A stretch of DNA of 64,000 nucleotides from an uncultured Eubacterium sp. (GTDB taxonomy: Bacteria; Bacillota; Clostridia; Oscillospirales; Acutalibacteraceae). How positions within the stretch are numbered: position 1 is the first letter of the stretch; each line of letters opens with the position of its first letter. Below the pieces are notes generated by a model. The model was not told the DNA's origin. It searched no databases and worked only from the letters and a program-made list of their open reading frames with translations. Position numbers and translations under genes: made by a program. Positions 1 through 7,864 of the stretch are shown here, in pieces. The stretch is taken from the NCBI GenBank assembly GCA_910584985.1, contig CAJUDJ010000001.1:118249-182248 (forward strand), given 5' to 3'.

Positions 1-594
1 AGCTTTGTAACACGCGGTATTTTCACGCTTGCAAAGACAACAGTGGATTACACAATCGGCGACAACGGAAATGTTTATGTAACAGCAAGGCTTAAAAACA
101 GCTGTCCGCTTCCGATACAGCTTCCCCGATTCGGTGTTCACTGCGAGCTTCCCGCAGAATTTTCCGCTGTGCAGTATTACGGCCTCGGCCCGGATGAAAA
201 CTATTCGGATTTCAAAGAGCATGCCACAATCGGAATTTATGAAACTGCCGTAAAGGATATGGCACATAAGTATATTAAGCCACAGGATTCAGGCAACAGA
301 GGCGAGGTGCGCTATGCCGTACTGAAGAACACAAACGGCAATGAAATCCGATTTAATGCTGTAAACAGAACCTTCAGCTTCAATGCAACACCGTTTACGC
401 TGAAGCAGCTTGTTGCTGCAAAGCATATTGAGGATTTACCGGATGCAGACACAACCTTTGCCGCCATAGACGGCTTTGTAAGGGGCACAGGCTCTGCAAG
501 CTGCGGCCCTATGCCGGGTAAGGAACACCTTATTGAATTCGGATACGGCAAACCGCTTGAATTCACCTTTGAATTTGAATTTGCAAAGAACTAA
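1..594 (+). CDS. lacZ: Beta-galactosidase, C-terminal fragment (GH2)
   Basis: The frame is open from the first base, so this is the 3' part of a longer gene cut by the window edge. The visible 197 residues match the C-terminal domain 5 (small-chain fold) of LacZ-type glycoside hydrolase family 2 enzymes, which hydrolyse lactose and other beta-galactosides. Telling blocks are YYGLGPDENY, the segment with PQDSGNR and VRY, and a SCGP motif near the end. The catalytic domain would lie upstream of the window. A GTG at 43 is an internal valine, not a start. The gene faces the minus-strand operon on the right and shares a two-way terminator with it. Confidence 0.85.
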   Translation, partial: SFVTRGIFTLAKTTVDYTIGDNGNVYVTARLKNSCPLPIQLPRFGVHCELPAEFSAVQYYGLGPDENYSDFKEHATIGIYETAVKDMAHKYIKPQDSGNRGEVRYAVLKNTNGNEIRFNAVNRTFSFNATPFTLKQLVAAKHIEDLPDADTTFAAIDGFVRGTGSASCGPMPGKEHLIEFGYGKPLEFTFEFEFAKN

Positions 595-610
595 AGCTTT
601 TTTCACCGCA

Positions 611-650
611 AAAAAGGAGGGAGATTTTTTACGAAATCCCCCTCCTTTTT
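611..650. terminator. Bidirectional intrinsic terminator
   Basis: An A5-GGAGGG arm at 611-621 pairs with CCCTCC-T5 at 640-650 around an 18-base loop. Because it has A-tracts and T-tracts on opposite sides it can stop both the beta-galactosidase transcript and the converging minus-strand transcript that ends at 649. Confidence 0.8.
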
Positions 651-1320
651 ATTTACAAGCCGGCTTATGCCATGAATAAACAATCTTTTCTTTATCGTTT
701 TCTATTTTATAATAATCAAGACTTTCTACCTTCTGATAATTTAAGTGCAAATATATTTTTGCCTGCCGTAACGGCGGCTCATTTTTGATTTCCGGTACAT
801 AATAATATTTATAACAAACTGCTTCACAATCATTTTTATATACATATTGCTCATAATCAATACTTCCGGAAGTGATTTCAGAATAACTGATGATTCTGTT
901 TTCATTAAAAACAAAACAATATATTGAAGAAGGATATTTCTTTTTTGTATGCCCTATAAACGGTGCGGCATATACTCTGTTATCCTGTTTTAAAAAATAA
1001 TATGTGCAATCACAGCCAAACTGATTATAATTTTCAAAAAATAAAAGTTCGCCCTTTTTATCATAATAGCATTTTGCATATCTTTTGGATTTTGGCTGTT
1101 TTTTTATAATCCGTCCTTTTTTATAGTTCGATGTTATTTTATCTGTTAGCAGGCTGGGTGTAAACAGTCCAAGGCCATCAAAAGCAGTTGCATAACCGTT
1201 CTTTTCCGGACAGATATTCTTTTTTATTGCATCCATATTTTCCAGAATAAGATTTATAATATCTTCTTTTATCAGAAGCAGTTTATATAACTTTTCCTGT
1301 ATGTTTTCCTTATTTTTCAT
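649..1320 (-). CDS. Hypothetical protein, 223 aa, coupled to GMP-synthase subunit
   Basis: I do not recognise this protein. It begins with a Lys/Glu-rich helical segment of about 40 residues and continues with a Tyr-rich region of alternating short strands containing several short repeats of the kind YYDKKGELLFF and YCFVFNENRI, which suggests a beta-sheet repeat fold. No signal peptide or membrane segment is visible. The open frame begins at 1326, but the ATG at 1320 overlaps the stop codon of the upstream GMP-synthase gene as ATGA, a typical translational-coupling overlap, so 1320 is preferred. Its only contextual clue is this coupling. Confidence 0.55.
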   Translation of the reverse strand: MKNKENIQEKLYKLLLIKEDIINLILENMDAIKKNICPEKNGYATAFDGLGLFTPSLLTDKITSNYKKGRIIKKQPKSKRYAKCYYDKKGELLFFENYNQFGCDCTYYFLKQDNRVYAAPFIGHTKKKYPSSIYCFVFNENRIISYSEITSGSIDYEQYVYKNDCEAVCYKYYYVPEIKNEPPLRQAKIYLHLNYQKVESLDYYKIENDKEKIVYSWHKPACK

Positions 1321-2297
1321 TCCCATTCTATCGTGCCGCAGGGCTTTGGTGTAAGGTCATAAAGCACTCTGTTTACGCCGTTCACCTCGGTTGTGATGCG
1401 CTCTGTAATATGCTGAAGCAGGGCAAAAGGAATATCCTCAACCGTAGCAGTCATTGCATCTGTTGTATTCACGGCACGGATGATTACGGGATACGCATAA
1501 GTGCGTTTTCCGTTCTTAACACCAACGGACCTGAATTCCGGCACTGCCGTGAAATACTGCCAAACCTTGCCTTCAAGACCGTTTTTCGCAAATTCTTCAC
1601 GAAGAATGGCATCCGATTCACGCACACATTCCAGCCTGTCGCGTGTGATTGCGCCAAGGCAGCGCACGCCGAGACCGGGGCCGGGAAACGGCTGGCGGTA
1701 AACCATTGCATCGGGCAGGCCGAGTGCATTGCCGACAACCCTTACCTCGTCCTTATAAAGAAACTTAAGCGGTTCTACAAGTTCAAACTGCAGGTCCTCT
1801 GGCAGACCGCCTACATTATGATGCGCCTTAACGCCGTCGCTTTCAATAATATCGGGATAAATTGTACCCTGTGCAAGAAATTCTATGCCCTCCTGCTTTC
1901 TGGCCTCCTCTTCAAACACACGGATAAATTCAGCGCCTATAATTTTACGCTTTTTCTCCGGCTCTGCAACGCCTGCAAGCTTGTCCAGAAATCTGTCCGC
2001 AGCGTCAACATAAATCAGATTTGCATCCATCTGGTTGCGGAATACCTCAACCACCTGTTCCGGTTCGCCCTTGCGGAGCAAGCCGTGATTTACATGCACG
2101 CAAACAAGCTGCTTTCCGATTGCTTTGATAAGAAGTGCGGCAACAACAGATGAATCCACGCCGCCGGAAAGTGCAAGCAGCACCTTTTTACTGCCAACCT
2201 GCTGCTGAATTTCAGAAACCTGTTCTGCGATGAACGCATCTGCAAACTCCCTGGTTGTAATTCTTGCCATTGCTTCGGGCCTTTTATTATTCTCCAT
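1317..2297 (-). CDS. Stand-alone GMP synthase ATP-pyrophosphatase subunit
   Basis: This 326-residue protein matches the C-terminal two thirds of GMP synthase, which adenylates XMP and aminates it to GMP. The P-loop SGGVDS lies at residues 44-49, followed by the PGPGLGVR segment and the terminal GVNRVLYDLTPKP..TIEWE dimerisation region. It lacks the N-terminal glutamine amidotransferase domain present in the full-length guaA at 49656-51182, so it would need free ammonia or a separate amidotransferase subunit as in archaeal GuaAa/GuaAb; none is adjacent. An AGGAGG sits five bases before the ATG. The downstream unknown gene overlaps it by ATGA. It may be a paralogue with a different physiological role. 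Confidence 0.85.
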   Translation of the reverse strand: MENNKRPEAMARITTREFADAFIAEQVSEIQQQVGSKKVLLALSGGVDSSVVAALLIKAIGKQLVCVHVNHGLLRKGEPEQVVEVFRNQMDANLIYVDAADRFLDKLAGVAEPEKKRKIIGAEFIRVFEEEARKQEGIEFLAQGTIYPDIIESDGVKAHHNVGGLPEDLQFELVEPLKFLYKDEVRVVGNALGLPDAMVYRQPFPGPGLGVRCLGAITRDRLECVRESDAILREEFAKNGLEGKVWQYFTAVPEFRSVGVKNGKRTYAYPVIIRAVNTTDAMTATVEDIPFALLQHITERITTEVNGVNRVLYDLTPKPCGTIEWE

Positions 2298-2329
2298 AAA
2301 ATCCTCCTGAAATCAGTTCTTATAAGGCA

Positions 2330-2351
2330 GCAGGACAATGCCCTGCTTTTT
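2330..2351 (+). terminator. Small hairpin with T-tract on plus strand
   Basis: GCAGG at 2330-2334 pairs with CCTGC at 2342-2346 and is followed by T5. The T-tract is on the plus strand although both flanking genes are on the minus strand, so it would stop antisense transcription or act as a leader structure of the GMP-synthase-like gene. The stem is only five pairs long. Confidence 0.4.
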
Positions 2352-2417
2352 CTTATATATTTCTTTATTATAATAACAAGAATTACATAAAATTGCAATA
2401 TTTTCATAGAAAACGAA

Positions 2418-3677
2418 TTACAGTATATAATCGCTGATGCAGTCATACCAATGCACATATTTTCTGCCGTTTACCGTTATCTGCTCGTTATCGGGCAGCA
2501 TTTCGCTCCAGCTTTTGTTATAACGGCTGAATTTCCAGTTATCTGCATTGAAGCGCCGCCACAGAACCGTTTTTCCGTTTTTATCTATATACTGTTCCGT
2601 GACAACACCTGTATCATAGGATTCAATATCCATCAGACACACTGTATCAAATTCCATATTGCCGATTATAACAGTGTACCGGCCGACAATATCCATGCAA
2701 TACGGTTTGCCGTCGCCTTCAATTCCCGCACCGATGCGCCTGATTCTGTTTTTAACAGAAAGATTTGTTTCCTTGCCGCAGTTATCCTCGCCGAAGCCCC
2801 AATTTTTAATAAACTCGTCGCCGTCAAGAAATGTGTAATACTTATTTACTCCGTTTTGCTTATGGCTTTCGGCAAGAATTCTGCAATGCGTATCTGTAAG
2901 CTGTGCTACAAAACGGCGCTGCGAAAAAGGCTTATCACTGTTAGAATTATATTCTTTGGCTTCAATTTCAACACCCTCTATGCCATGCACCATTGCCCTT
3001 CCCGTAACCTGCATTTCAACATATTCCGAGTATTGTTTTGACGGAAAATCATATAAAGCCCAGCTTATACTTTCATCAGGCTTTGGTATAATCAGCCATC
3101 CCATAAGCTCCTCCCATTTAACGGAAAACGGCGTGTTTTTGGATTTTATAATTTTATATTCGGGCATTTTTTCCGGTAATTTCATAACATTTTCTCCTTT
3201 GTTTTTTAATGTATACGGATAATTGGATTTAAAATTCTCCCTTGCATAATACAGCCTGCTTTTTACCGTACCAACCGGAATATGCAGCTTTTCGGATATT
3301 TCCTTTTGGGATAATTCAAGACAATAAAAAAGATAAAGAATTTCCTTATCCATATTTTTCAGGCTGCTGAAAACATCTTCTTCACTGCTTAATTTTATGC
3401 CGCCGCAGCTTTGTTCATAAACCATCAGGTTCAAATCCAAACCTGAAAACATCGGTTTTTCAGCTGATTTTCTGTAATAATCATTGCATTTATTTCTTGC
3501 AATACTTAAAATCCACGCTTTGAAGCAAGCTGTATTCTTTAATGTATCAAACTTTCTGAACGCTGTTAAAAAGGTTTCCTGCAAAACATCCTCAGCATCC
3601 TGCCTGTTTGAAATGCGAAAATGTACAAAGCGTTCAATCGCTGCTTTATGTTCACAAAGCAGGCTTTCAAAATCCAT
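2418..3677 (-). CDS. ECF-type sigma factor fused to unknown C-terminal domain
   Basis: Residues 1-160 form a complete ECF sigma-70 factor. Region 2 carries the RISNRQDAEDVLQETF and WILSIARNKCNDYYR blocks, and region 4 carries ELSQKEISEKLHIPVGTVKSRLYYAR. The start at 3677 is preferred over 3740 because an AAAGGTGG lies at the right distance. The remaining 255 residues are an unrecognised mixed alpha/beta domain ending in VNGRKYVHWYDC. At the junction a strong AAGGAG sits eight bases before an in-frame ATG at 3185, so the C-terminal part could also be made on its own. This looks like an ancestral sigma-factor/partner gene pair that lost the intervening stop. No transmembrane anti-sigma is visible. 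Confidence 0.8.
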   Translation of the reverse strand: MDFESLLCEHKAAIERFVHFRISNRQDAEDVLQETFLTAFRKFDTLKNTACFKAWILSIARNKCNDYYRKSAEKPMFSGLDLNLMVYEQSCGGIKLSSEEDVFSSLKNMDKEILYLFYCLELSQKEISEKLHIPVGTVKSRLYYARENFKSNYPYTLKNKGENVMKLPEKMPEYKIIKSKNTPFSVKWEELMGWLIIPKPDESISWALYDFPSKQYSEYVEMQVTGRAMVHGIEGVEIEAKEYNSNSDKPFSQRRFVAQLTDTHCRILAESHKQNGVNKYYTFLDGDEFIKNWGFGEDNCGKETNLSVKNRIRRIGAGIEGDGKPYCMDIVGRYTVIIGNMEFDTVCLMDIESYDTGVVTEQYIDKNGKTVLWRRFNADNWKFSRYNKSWSEMLPDNEQITVNGRKYVHWYDCISDYIL

Positions 3678-3831
3678 ATCATCACCACCTTTTATAGTTT
3701 TAAAAGCGCTTTCACTGTGTAAGACGAAAAAGAGCATCAAAAGGTTCAGTTTTCATTAAAAAATAATTTTAATGCTGAGACAGAACAATTGAGCGCCGCC
3801 TTTTTCATTGTAACTGTGTTGAAAACCGCAT

Positions 3832-3868
3832 AAGGCGTACACTCAATAATAAGAGCGTACGCCTTTTT
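3832..3868 (+). terminator. Hairpin with T-tract, plus-strand orientation
   Basis: AAGGCGTAC at about 3832-3840 pairs with GTACGCCTT at 3857-3865 and is followed by a short T run on the plus strand. As with the hairpin at 2330 the flanking genes are on the minus strand, so its natural direction would be antisense unless it works without a T-tract. Confidence 0.5.
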
Positions 3869-3900
3869 CACAGAAAAACATATAAAACATCTAATGCAAA

Positions 3901-4290
3901 TTAGCCCGGCTGTTTTCCGGTTTCAAATATTTCTAAAATCTTATTAACATCATTAATATTTTTAAATATCTTTGGGTAATTATAGCCTTTATGAATCAAT
4001 TCTAAAATTCTTTGTGTATATTTTTCAGTGCCGTATTTCTTTATGTATAAGGCATAAGCCTTTGCATCCTTTTCGCCTGAGCTGTAAAAACCAATATCGC
4101 AATCCTTGACATAATCACATTGCCAGCAGCCGTCAATCTTTTTATTTTTACAGCAAATTGCATTCGGGCATTTTTTATCATCAAACAAATTCGCATAGGA
4201 ATCGCTTGGATTTTTGCTTTTGCAGCCATCACACTCCGTAAAAAAGCAGTATTCACAATGATTACCGCAATAGCCGATTTCTTTAGGCAT
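3901..4290 (-). CDS. DUF3795-like Cys-rich protein
   Basis: A 129-residue protein with a dense N-terminal cysteine pattern: CGNHCEYCFF, CDGC, CPNAICC and CWQCDYVKDC within the first 65 residues. This matches the DUF3795 family of small proteins presumed to bind a metal or Fe-S cluster. The C-terminal half is a charged helical tail. Biochemical function is not established. The gene starts one base after the stop of the DUF2441-like gene upstream, so the two form a transcription unit. Family assignment is from recall of the motif pattern. Confidence 0.65.
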   Translation of the reverse strand: MPKEIGYCGNHCEYCFFTECDGCKSKNPSDSYANLFDDKKCPNAICCKNKKIDGCWQCDYVKDCDIGFYSSGEKDAKAYALYIKKYGTEKYTQRILELIHKGYNYPKIFKNINDVNKILEIFETGKQPG

Positions 4291-4291
4291 A

Positions 4292-4825
4292 TTATATCTC
4301 CTTAATTATTTCAACAACCTCAATATCACCGTCCACAAGCATTTCCATAATTAAAGAATCGTTAAAATCTTTATTCTCCCAATACTTTTCGGCAAGGATG
4401 AGGTTTTCCTGTTCCGTTAATCTGCCGTCAAAGCATTTTTCCGCATCGCCGTAAAAGACATTGCCGCTGACCTTTAACTTTACAATCTGAAATGTCGGTC
4501 TGCCTAAGCTGACAAAATAATCAAACCATTTTTCCGCTTCTTCAAAAGTTTTTGAAACATAAAGGCACGCCATTCTTGACGGATAATTTGGATATTTATC
4601 GGCTCTGACCTTTTCCAATGCAAGTTCTCTTAGAGCAACAGAAGTGTGATGTTCAGGCACAATATTTTTATATTTATCGGAATTTTTATAAATATCCTTC
4701 ACAATGTCCAGCTTTTCATTAACTCTTTTCCATACACCGTTATAATGATTTTCGTTAAACAGGATATGCTGACCTATGTGCATAGGTTTTTCGGTTACTG
4801 CATGATAAACGAATAATTCACACAT
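4292..4825 (-). CDS. DUF2441-like protein
   Basis: A 177-residue soluble protein beginning MCELFVYHAV and containing KPMHIGQHILFNENHYNGVWKRV, a pattern I associate with the DUF2441 family found in Firmicutes, sometimes described as having an ADP-ribosyltransferase-like fold. Other conserved-looking pieces are VALRELALEKVRADKYPNYPSR and MACLYVSKTFEEAEKW. The function is unknown. The gene is immediately upstream of the Cys-rich DUF3795-like gene and probably co-transcribed with it. Confidence 0.6.
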   Translation of the reverse strand: MCELFVYHAVTEKPMHIGQHILFNENHYNGVWKRVNEKLDIVKDIYKNSDKYKNIVPEHHTSVALRELALEKVRADKYPNYPSRMACLYVSKTFEEAEKWFDYFVSLGRPTFQIVKLKVSGNVFYGDAEKCFDGRLTEQENLILAEKYWENKDFNDSLIMEMLVDGDIEVVEIIKEI

Positions 4826-4883
4826 ACCATTTAACTCCTCCCTGTAAAGTTCGGCAACATCTTAGTTCTTAATGCAAAACTGA

Positions 4884-5516
4884 TTATATTATCGGCAAAT
4901 CCGGTATTTCGGATAGGCTGTTTACCGTGAAATCCGCCTGTTCCGTTTCACTCTGCGGTGAAGAATATCGGGCAAAGCCCTGCTTTATCCATACCGTTTT
5001 CATACCGATTTGCTTTGCAGGGACAATATCGTTATCCAATCTGTCGCCCACCATTACACAGTTTTCCGCCCTGCATCCCATGCGTTCAAGTGCTGCCTGA
5101 AAAATTTTTAAATCCGGCTTGGAAACACCCTCCTCGGCAGAGGAAATAATAATTTCAAAATAGTCTGCTATGGAATAATGTTTAAGCCTTTCCTGTGTTC
5201 CCGGCGGCTGATTTGCAATAATTCCAAGTTTATAGCCCTTGCTTTTCAGCTTTTTCAGAACATATTCTGCTTCGGGATAAAGAAATTCAAGTTCACTGTG
5301 CCACTTCGGCAGGGACAAACCGTAATAGTTTACAGCTTCATGATCGCCCTTTAAATTCCGACAGAAAAATTCAATAACCTTATCTTTGAATTCCTCCATT
5401 GAAATATCCGTGCCGCAAACAGTTTCTTCAAAACGCTTTTCATAGCATTTCGTTTCATCCATAAGCGTGGAGCCTATATCAAAAAAAATCCATTCTATAT
5501 AATTAAATTTCTTCAT
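4884..5516 (-). CDS. HAD-superfamily hydrolase (subfamily IA-like)
   Basis: A 210-residue haloacid-dehalogenase-fold phosphatase. Motif I is FFDIGSTL with the nucleophilic Asp at about residue 13 and Ser in place of the second Asp; motif II is the region around GIIANQPP; the motif III lysine lies in SKPDLKIF; and motif IV is MVGDRLDNDI. A helical cap domain occupies roughly residues 20-85. The replacement of the second acidic residue of motif I is common in this branch but makes the substrate class uncertain. Likely a small-metabolite phosphatase. The downstream YdcF-like gene lies on the same strand nine bases upstream of its start. Confidence 0.8.
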   Translation of the reverse strand: MKKFNYIEWIFFDIGSTLMDETKCYEKRFEETVCGTDISMEEFKDKVIEFFCRNLKGDHEAVNYYGLSLPKWHSELEFLYPEAEYVLKKLKSKGYKLGIIANQPPGTQERLKHYSIADYFEIIISSAEEGVSKPDLKIFQAALERMGCRAENCVMVGDRLDNDIVPAKQIGMKTVWIKQGFARYSSPQSETEQADFTVNSLSEIPDLPII

Positions 5517-5525
5517 TGCTTTTAC

Positions 5526-6278
5526 CTAACCGATTAAAACCTCTTTCGAAATAGCGAGAATTTCCCTTGTATAATAGGAAAGAAAGGTTGCAAGTGAGGA
5601 ATAGCTGCACGAGGAATGAAATTCCAATCCGTTTTTATCACAGTTCAACTTTGCCCTGAACTGATGAAATTCATTGGTAACAATCAGCACACTTTTTGAA
5701 AGGTTATGCTCTGCTATCACCTGTTTGGAAAAGGAAATGTTTTCAGAGGTGCTTGTAGACGCTTCCTCTTTAAAAAGCCTGCTTTTGTCAATGCCCATAT
5801 TTACAAGCACATTTTCCATGCACTGCGCTTCGCTGATGGCTTCATCCGAGCCCTGACCACCCGAAAGCACCGCCACGGCAGATGGATTTTCATTCAGATA
5901 GCTTGCGGCCTTTCTGCATCTGTCATACAGATACCGGCTGGGCGTGCTGCCGTTTACCTTGCAGCCAAGCACAATCACCGTCTGCGCCCCTGCATCCGTT
6001 TTATAATTTGCATATTTCACCATATTAAAGGATATAGGCAGTATTACAACAGCCAGAAACAGTGCCATTGCGATGAAAATACTCTTTTTCAGCACCGGCG
6101 GAATGCCGTTATAGAATATGCCGAAAGCAATCAGCAGGGATGAACCGATCATTCCGAACAGATTTCCCACATTAAATGTAATGGTAAGCAAGGAGGCAAA
6201 ATACCATAAAAGCAGCAGCGCCCCCACAGCAATAAATAAAATTTTCAAAATCAGATTTCCTTTACTTAACTTTTTCAT
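5526..6278 (-). CDS. YdcF/DUF218-family membrane protein
   Basis: The N-terminal 85 residues contain about three hydrophobic segments, followed by a DUF218 (YdcF/SanA) domain with VIVLGCKVNG, the arginine-bearing RCRKAASYL segment, VLSGGQGSDE at about residue 140, and a TNEFHQFRA motif near residue 200. The family is linked to cell-envelope functions and has a nucleotide-binding-like Rossmann fold, but its reaction is unclear. GAGAGGT lies six bases before the ATG. The gene overlaps the 3' end of the XRE regulator gene by 17 bases, so they are translated from one message. Confidence 0.75.
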   Translation of the reverse strand: MKKLSKGNLILKILFIAVGALLLLWYFASLLTITFNVGNLFGMIGSSLLIAFGIFYNGIPPVLKKSIFIAMALFLAVVILPISFNMVKYANYKTDAGAQTVIVLGCKVNGSTPSRYLYDRCRKAASYLNENPSAVAVLSGGQGSDEAISEAQCMENVLVNMGIDKSRLFKEEASTSTSENISFSKQVIAEHNLSKSVLIVTNEFHQFRAKLNCDKNGLEFHSSCSYSSLATFLSYYTREILAISKEVLIG

Positions 6279-6936
6279 AAAGATACCTCTCTAAAACGAC
6301 AAGCAGAAGAATAATGCCTGCCATTACAAACGGAGTCAAAAAACTCCATTTTGAAAAATCAATGATTCTTGCAATAAAAGAGAGAGGAAACGGAAGAAAA
6401 ATGACGGAAAGAAAAACACCTTTTCTGCCTGCAATGGAAAGAATTTCTTTTTTGCTGTATGAAATGCCGAGCCTTGTTACACTTACAGCATATACAAGAC
6501 CACCCAGAATCAATGCAGCCAGCGAAACGGCAACAAACATAATTTCCCAGTGGGTATAGAACAGAATCGGAAATGCCCAGATACAGTAAATTTCCGTTAC
6601 CGTTCCGAGCAAAGAAGCAAACACGCCTAAAAACAATGCAATCACATAACCGATTTTGAATAAATTCAGCAGATTATCTTTATTTTCAATTTCAGTAACC
6701 TTAAAATCTGCTGTTTCCTGCTTCGGCGCTTTTTCGCCGGCAAGAAGCTCATCCACTGTAACGCCGAGCACCTTTGCAATAGCGGGAAGGGTGGTAATAT
6801 CGGGAAAGCCATCACCGTTTTCCCATTTGGATACGGTGCGGTTGCTGACATTCAGCATTTCGGCAAGCTGAGCCTGTGTGCAGTTTTTCTCTTTTCTCAA
6901 AGCGGCAATAAGGCTGCCTGTCTTTTTTGAATCCAT
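6262..6936 (-). CDS. XRE-family regulator with membrane domain
   Basis: Residues 6-60 form a Cro/CI-type helix-turn-helix (CTQAQLAEMLNVSNRTVSKWENG), followed by VTVDELLAG. After a linker there are about four hydrophobic segments between residues 92 and 220, so this is a membrane-tethered DNA-binding protein, a layout common in Firmicutes. A GAGGTGAT precedes the ATG. It overlaps the downstream YdcF-like gene and probably regulates its own operon. The signal sensed by the membrane part is unknown. Confidence 0.8.
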   Translation of the reverse strand: MDSKKTGSLIAALRKEKNCTQAQLAEMLNVSNRTVSKWENGDGFPDITTLPAIAKVLGVTVDELLAGEKAPKQETADFKVTEIENKDNLLNLFKIGYVIALFLGVFASLLGTVTEIYCIWAFPILFYTHWEIMFVAVSLAALILGGLVYAVSVTRLGISYSKKEILSIAGRKGVFLSVIFLPFPLSFIARIIDFSKWSFLTPFVMAGIILLLVVLERYLYEKVK

Positions 6937-7020
6937 TTCATCACCTCATACAAAGTTTAGCCCGAAACACTGTTCTTCTTCAATGCATTGCCGATAGATT
7001 CTGTCTACGAAGCGTGGAAT

Positions 7021-7848
7021 TTACTTCTGAAGCCCTCGTAAAAGGGCAATTTCTTTTGCATAACCATCCAGATCATTCGGTGTTTCAAGAAACATCGGAA
7101 GGTTTTTCAGATATTTGTTGTTTACAATCCGTTCAAACGCTTGTGTGCCGATATAGCCCTCACCGATTTTTTCATGTCGGTCTTTATGTGCAGACAGCGG
7201 ATTTTTACTGTCATTCAGATGAAGTGCCTGCAGTCTTTCAATGCCGACAATACGGTCAAACTCCTCCAACACATCATCAAGGTGATTTACAATATCATAG
7301 CCGCCGTCATTCACATGGCAGGTATCCAGACAAACACCCATTTTATCCTTTAATTCCACACCGTCAAGAATTGACCTGAGCTCTTCAAAGGTTTTCCCCA
7401 TCTCAGATCCCTTGCCTGCCATGGTTTCCAGCAGAACAGTGGTTGTCATATCCTCAAAAAGCACCGAATTCAGCGTTTCGCATATAAGCTTTATGCCTGT
7501 TTCTTCTCCCTGCCCCACATGCGAACCGGGGTGAAAATTATAAAGCATATTCGGTGTATACTCCATTCTTTTTAAATCATCGGCAAAGGTTTCAAGCGCA
7601 AACTGCCGTGTTTCAGGCTTTGCCGAACAGCAGTTGAGCGTATACGGTGCGTGGGCAAGAATTGTGCCGAACTGCACTTGCTTTGCTTTTTCAAGAAAGG
7701 TTTTTATATCTTCCTCATCCATATCCTTTGCCTTGCCGCCACGCGGATTTCTTGTGAAAAACTGAAAGGTATTGGCCCCGATAGAGAGTGCTTCCTCCAG
7801 CATATGTGTGTATCCCTTTGATGCGCTTAAATGTGCTCCTATAACCAT
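7021..7848 (-). CDS. nfo: Endonuclease IV (AP endonuclease)
   Basis: A 275-residue TIM-barrel metallo-endonuclease that cleaves DNA 5' to abasic sites in base-excision repair. Characteristic pieces are GAHLSASKG at the start, FNFHPGSH-type NFHPGSHVGQG near residue 105, VLLETMAGKG, VCLDTCHVNDGGYD and LHLNDSK followed by RHEKIGEGYIG. These carry the His, Glu and Asp residues that bind the three zinc ions. Length is normal. It stands between the XRE regulator and a Cof-type phosphatase gene on the same strand. Confidence 0.93.
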   Translation of the reverse strand: MVIGAHLSASKGYTHMLEEALSIGANTFQFFTRNPRGGKAKDMDEEDIKTFLEKAKQVQFGTILAHAPYTLNCCSAKPETRQFALETFADDLKRMEYTPNMLYNFHPGSHVGQGEETGIKLICETLNSVLFEDMTTTVLLETMAGKGSEMGKTFEELRSILDGVELKDKMGVCLDTCHVNDGGYDIVNHLDDVLEEFDRIVGIERLQALHLNDSKNPLSAHKDRHEKIGEGYIGTQAFERIVNNKYLKNLPMFLETPNDLDGYAKEIALLRGLQK

Positions 7849-7864
7849 TGCTTTTACCCCTTTA

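Noticed and set aside
1410..2153. A 247-codon plus-strand ORF opposite the GMP-synthase subunit
   Set aside because: It is antisense to a clear enzyme gene, its composition is that of a reverse-complement shadow, and there is no SD.
2366..2398. TTGCAA and TATAAT upstream of the GMP-synthase subunit
   Set aside because: The spacer is 20 bases, too long for a standard sigma-A promoter.
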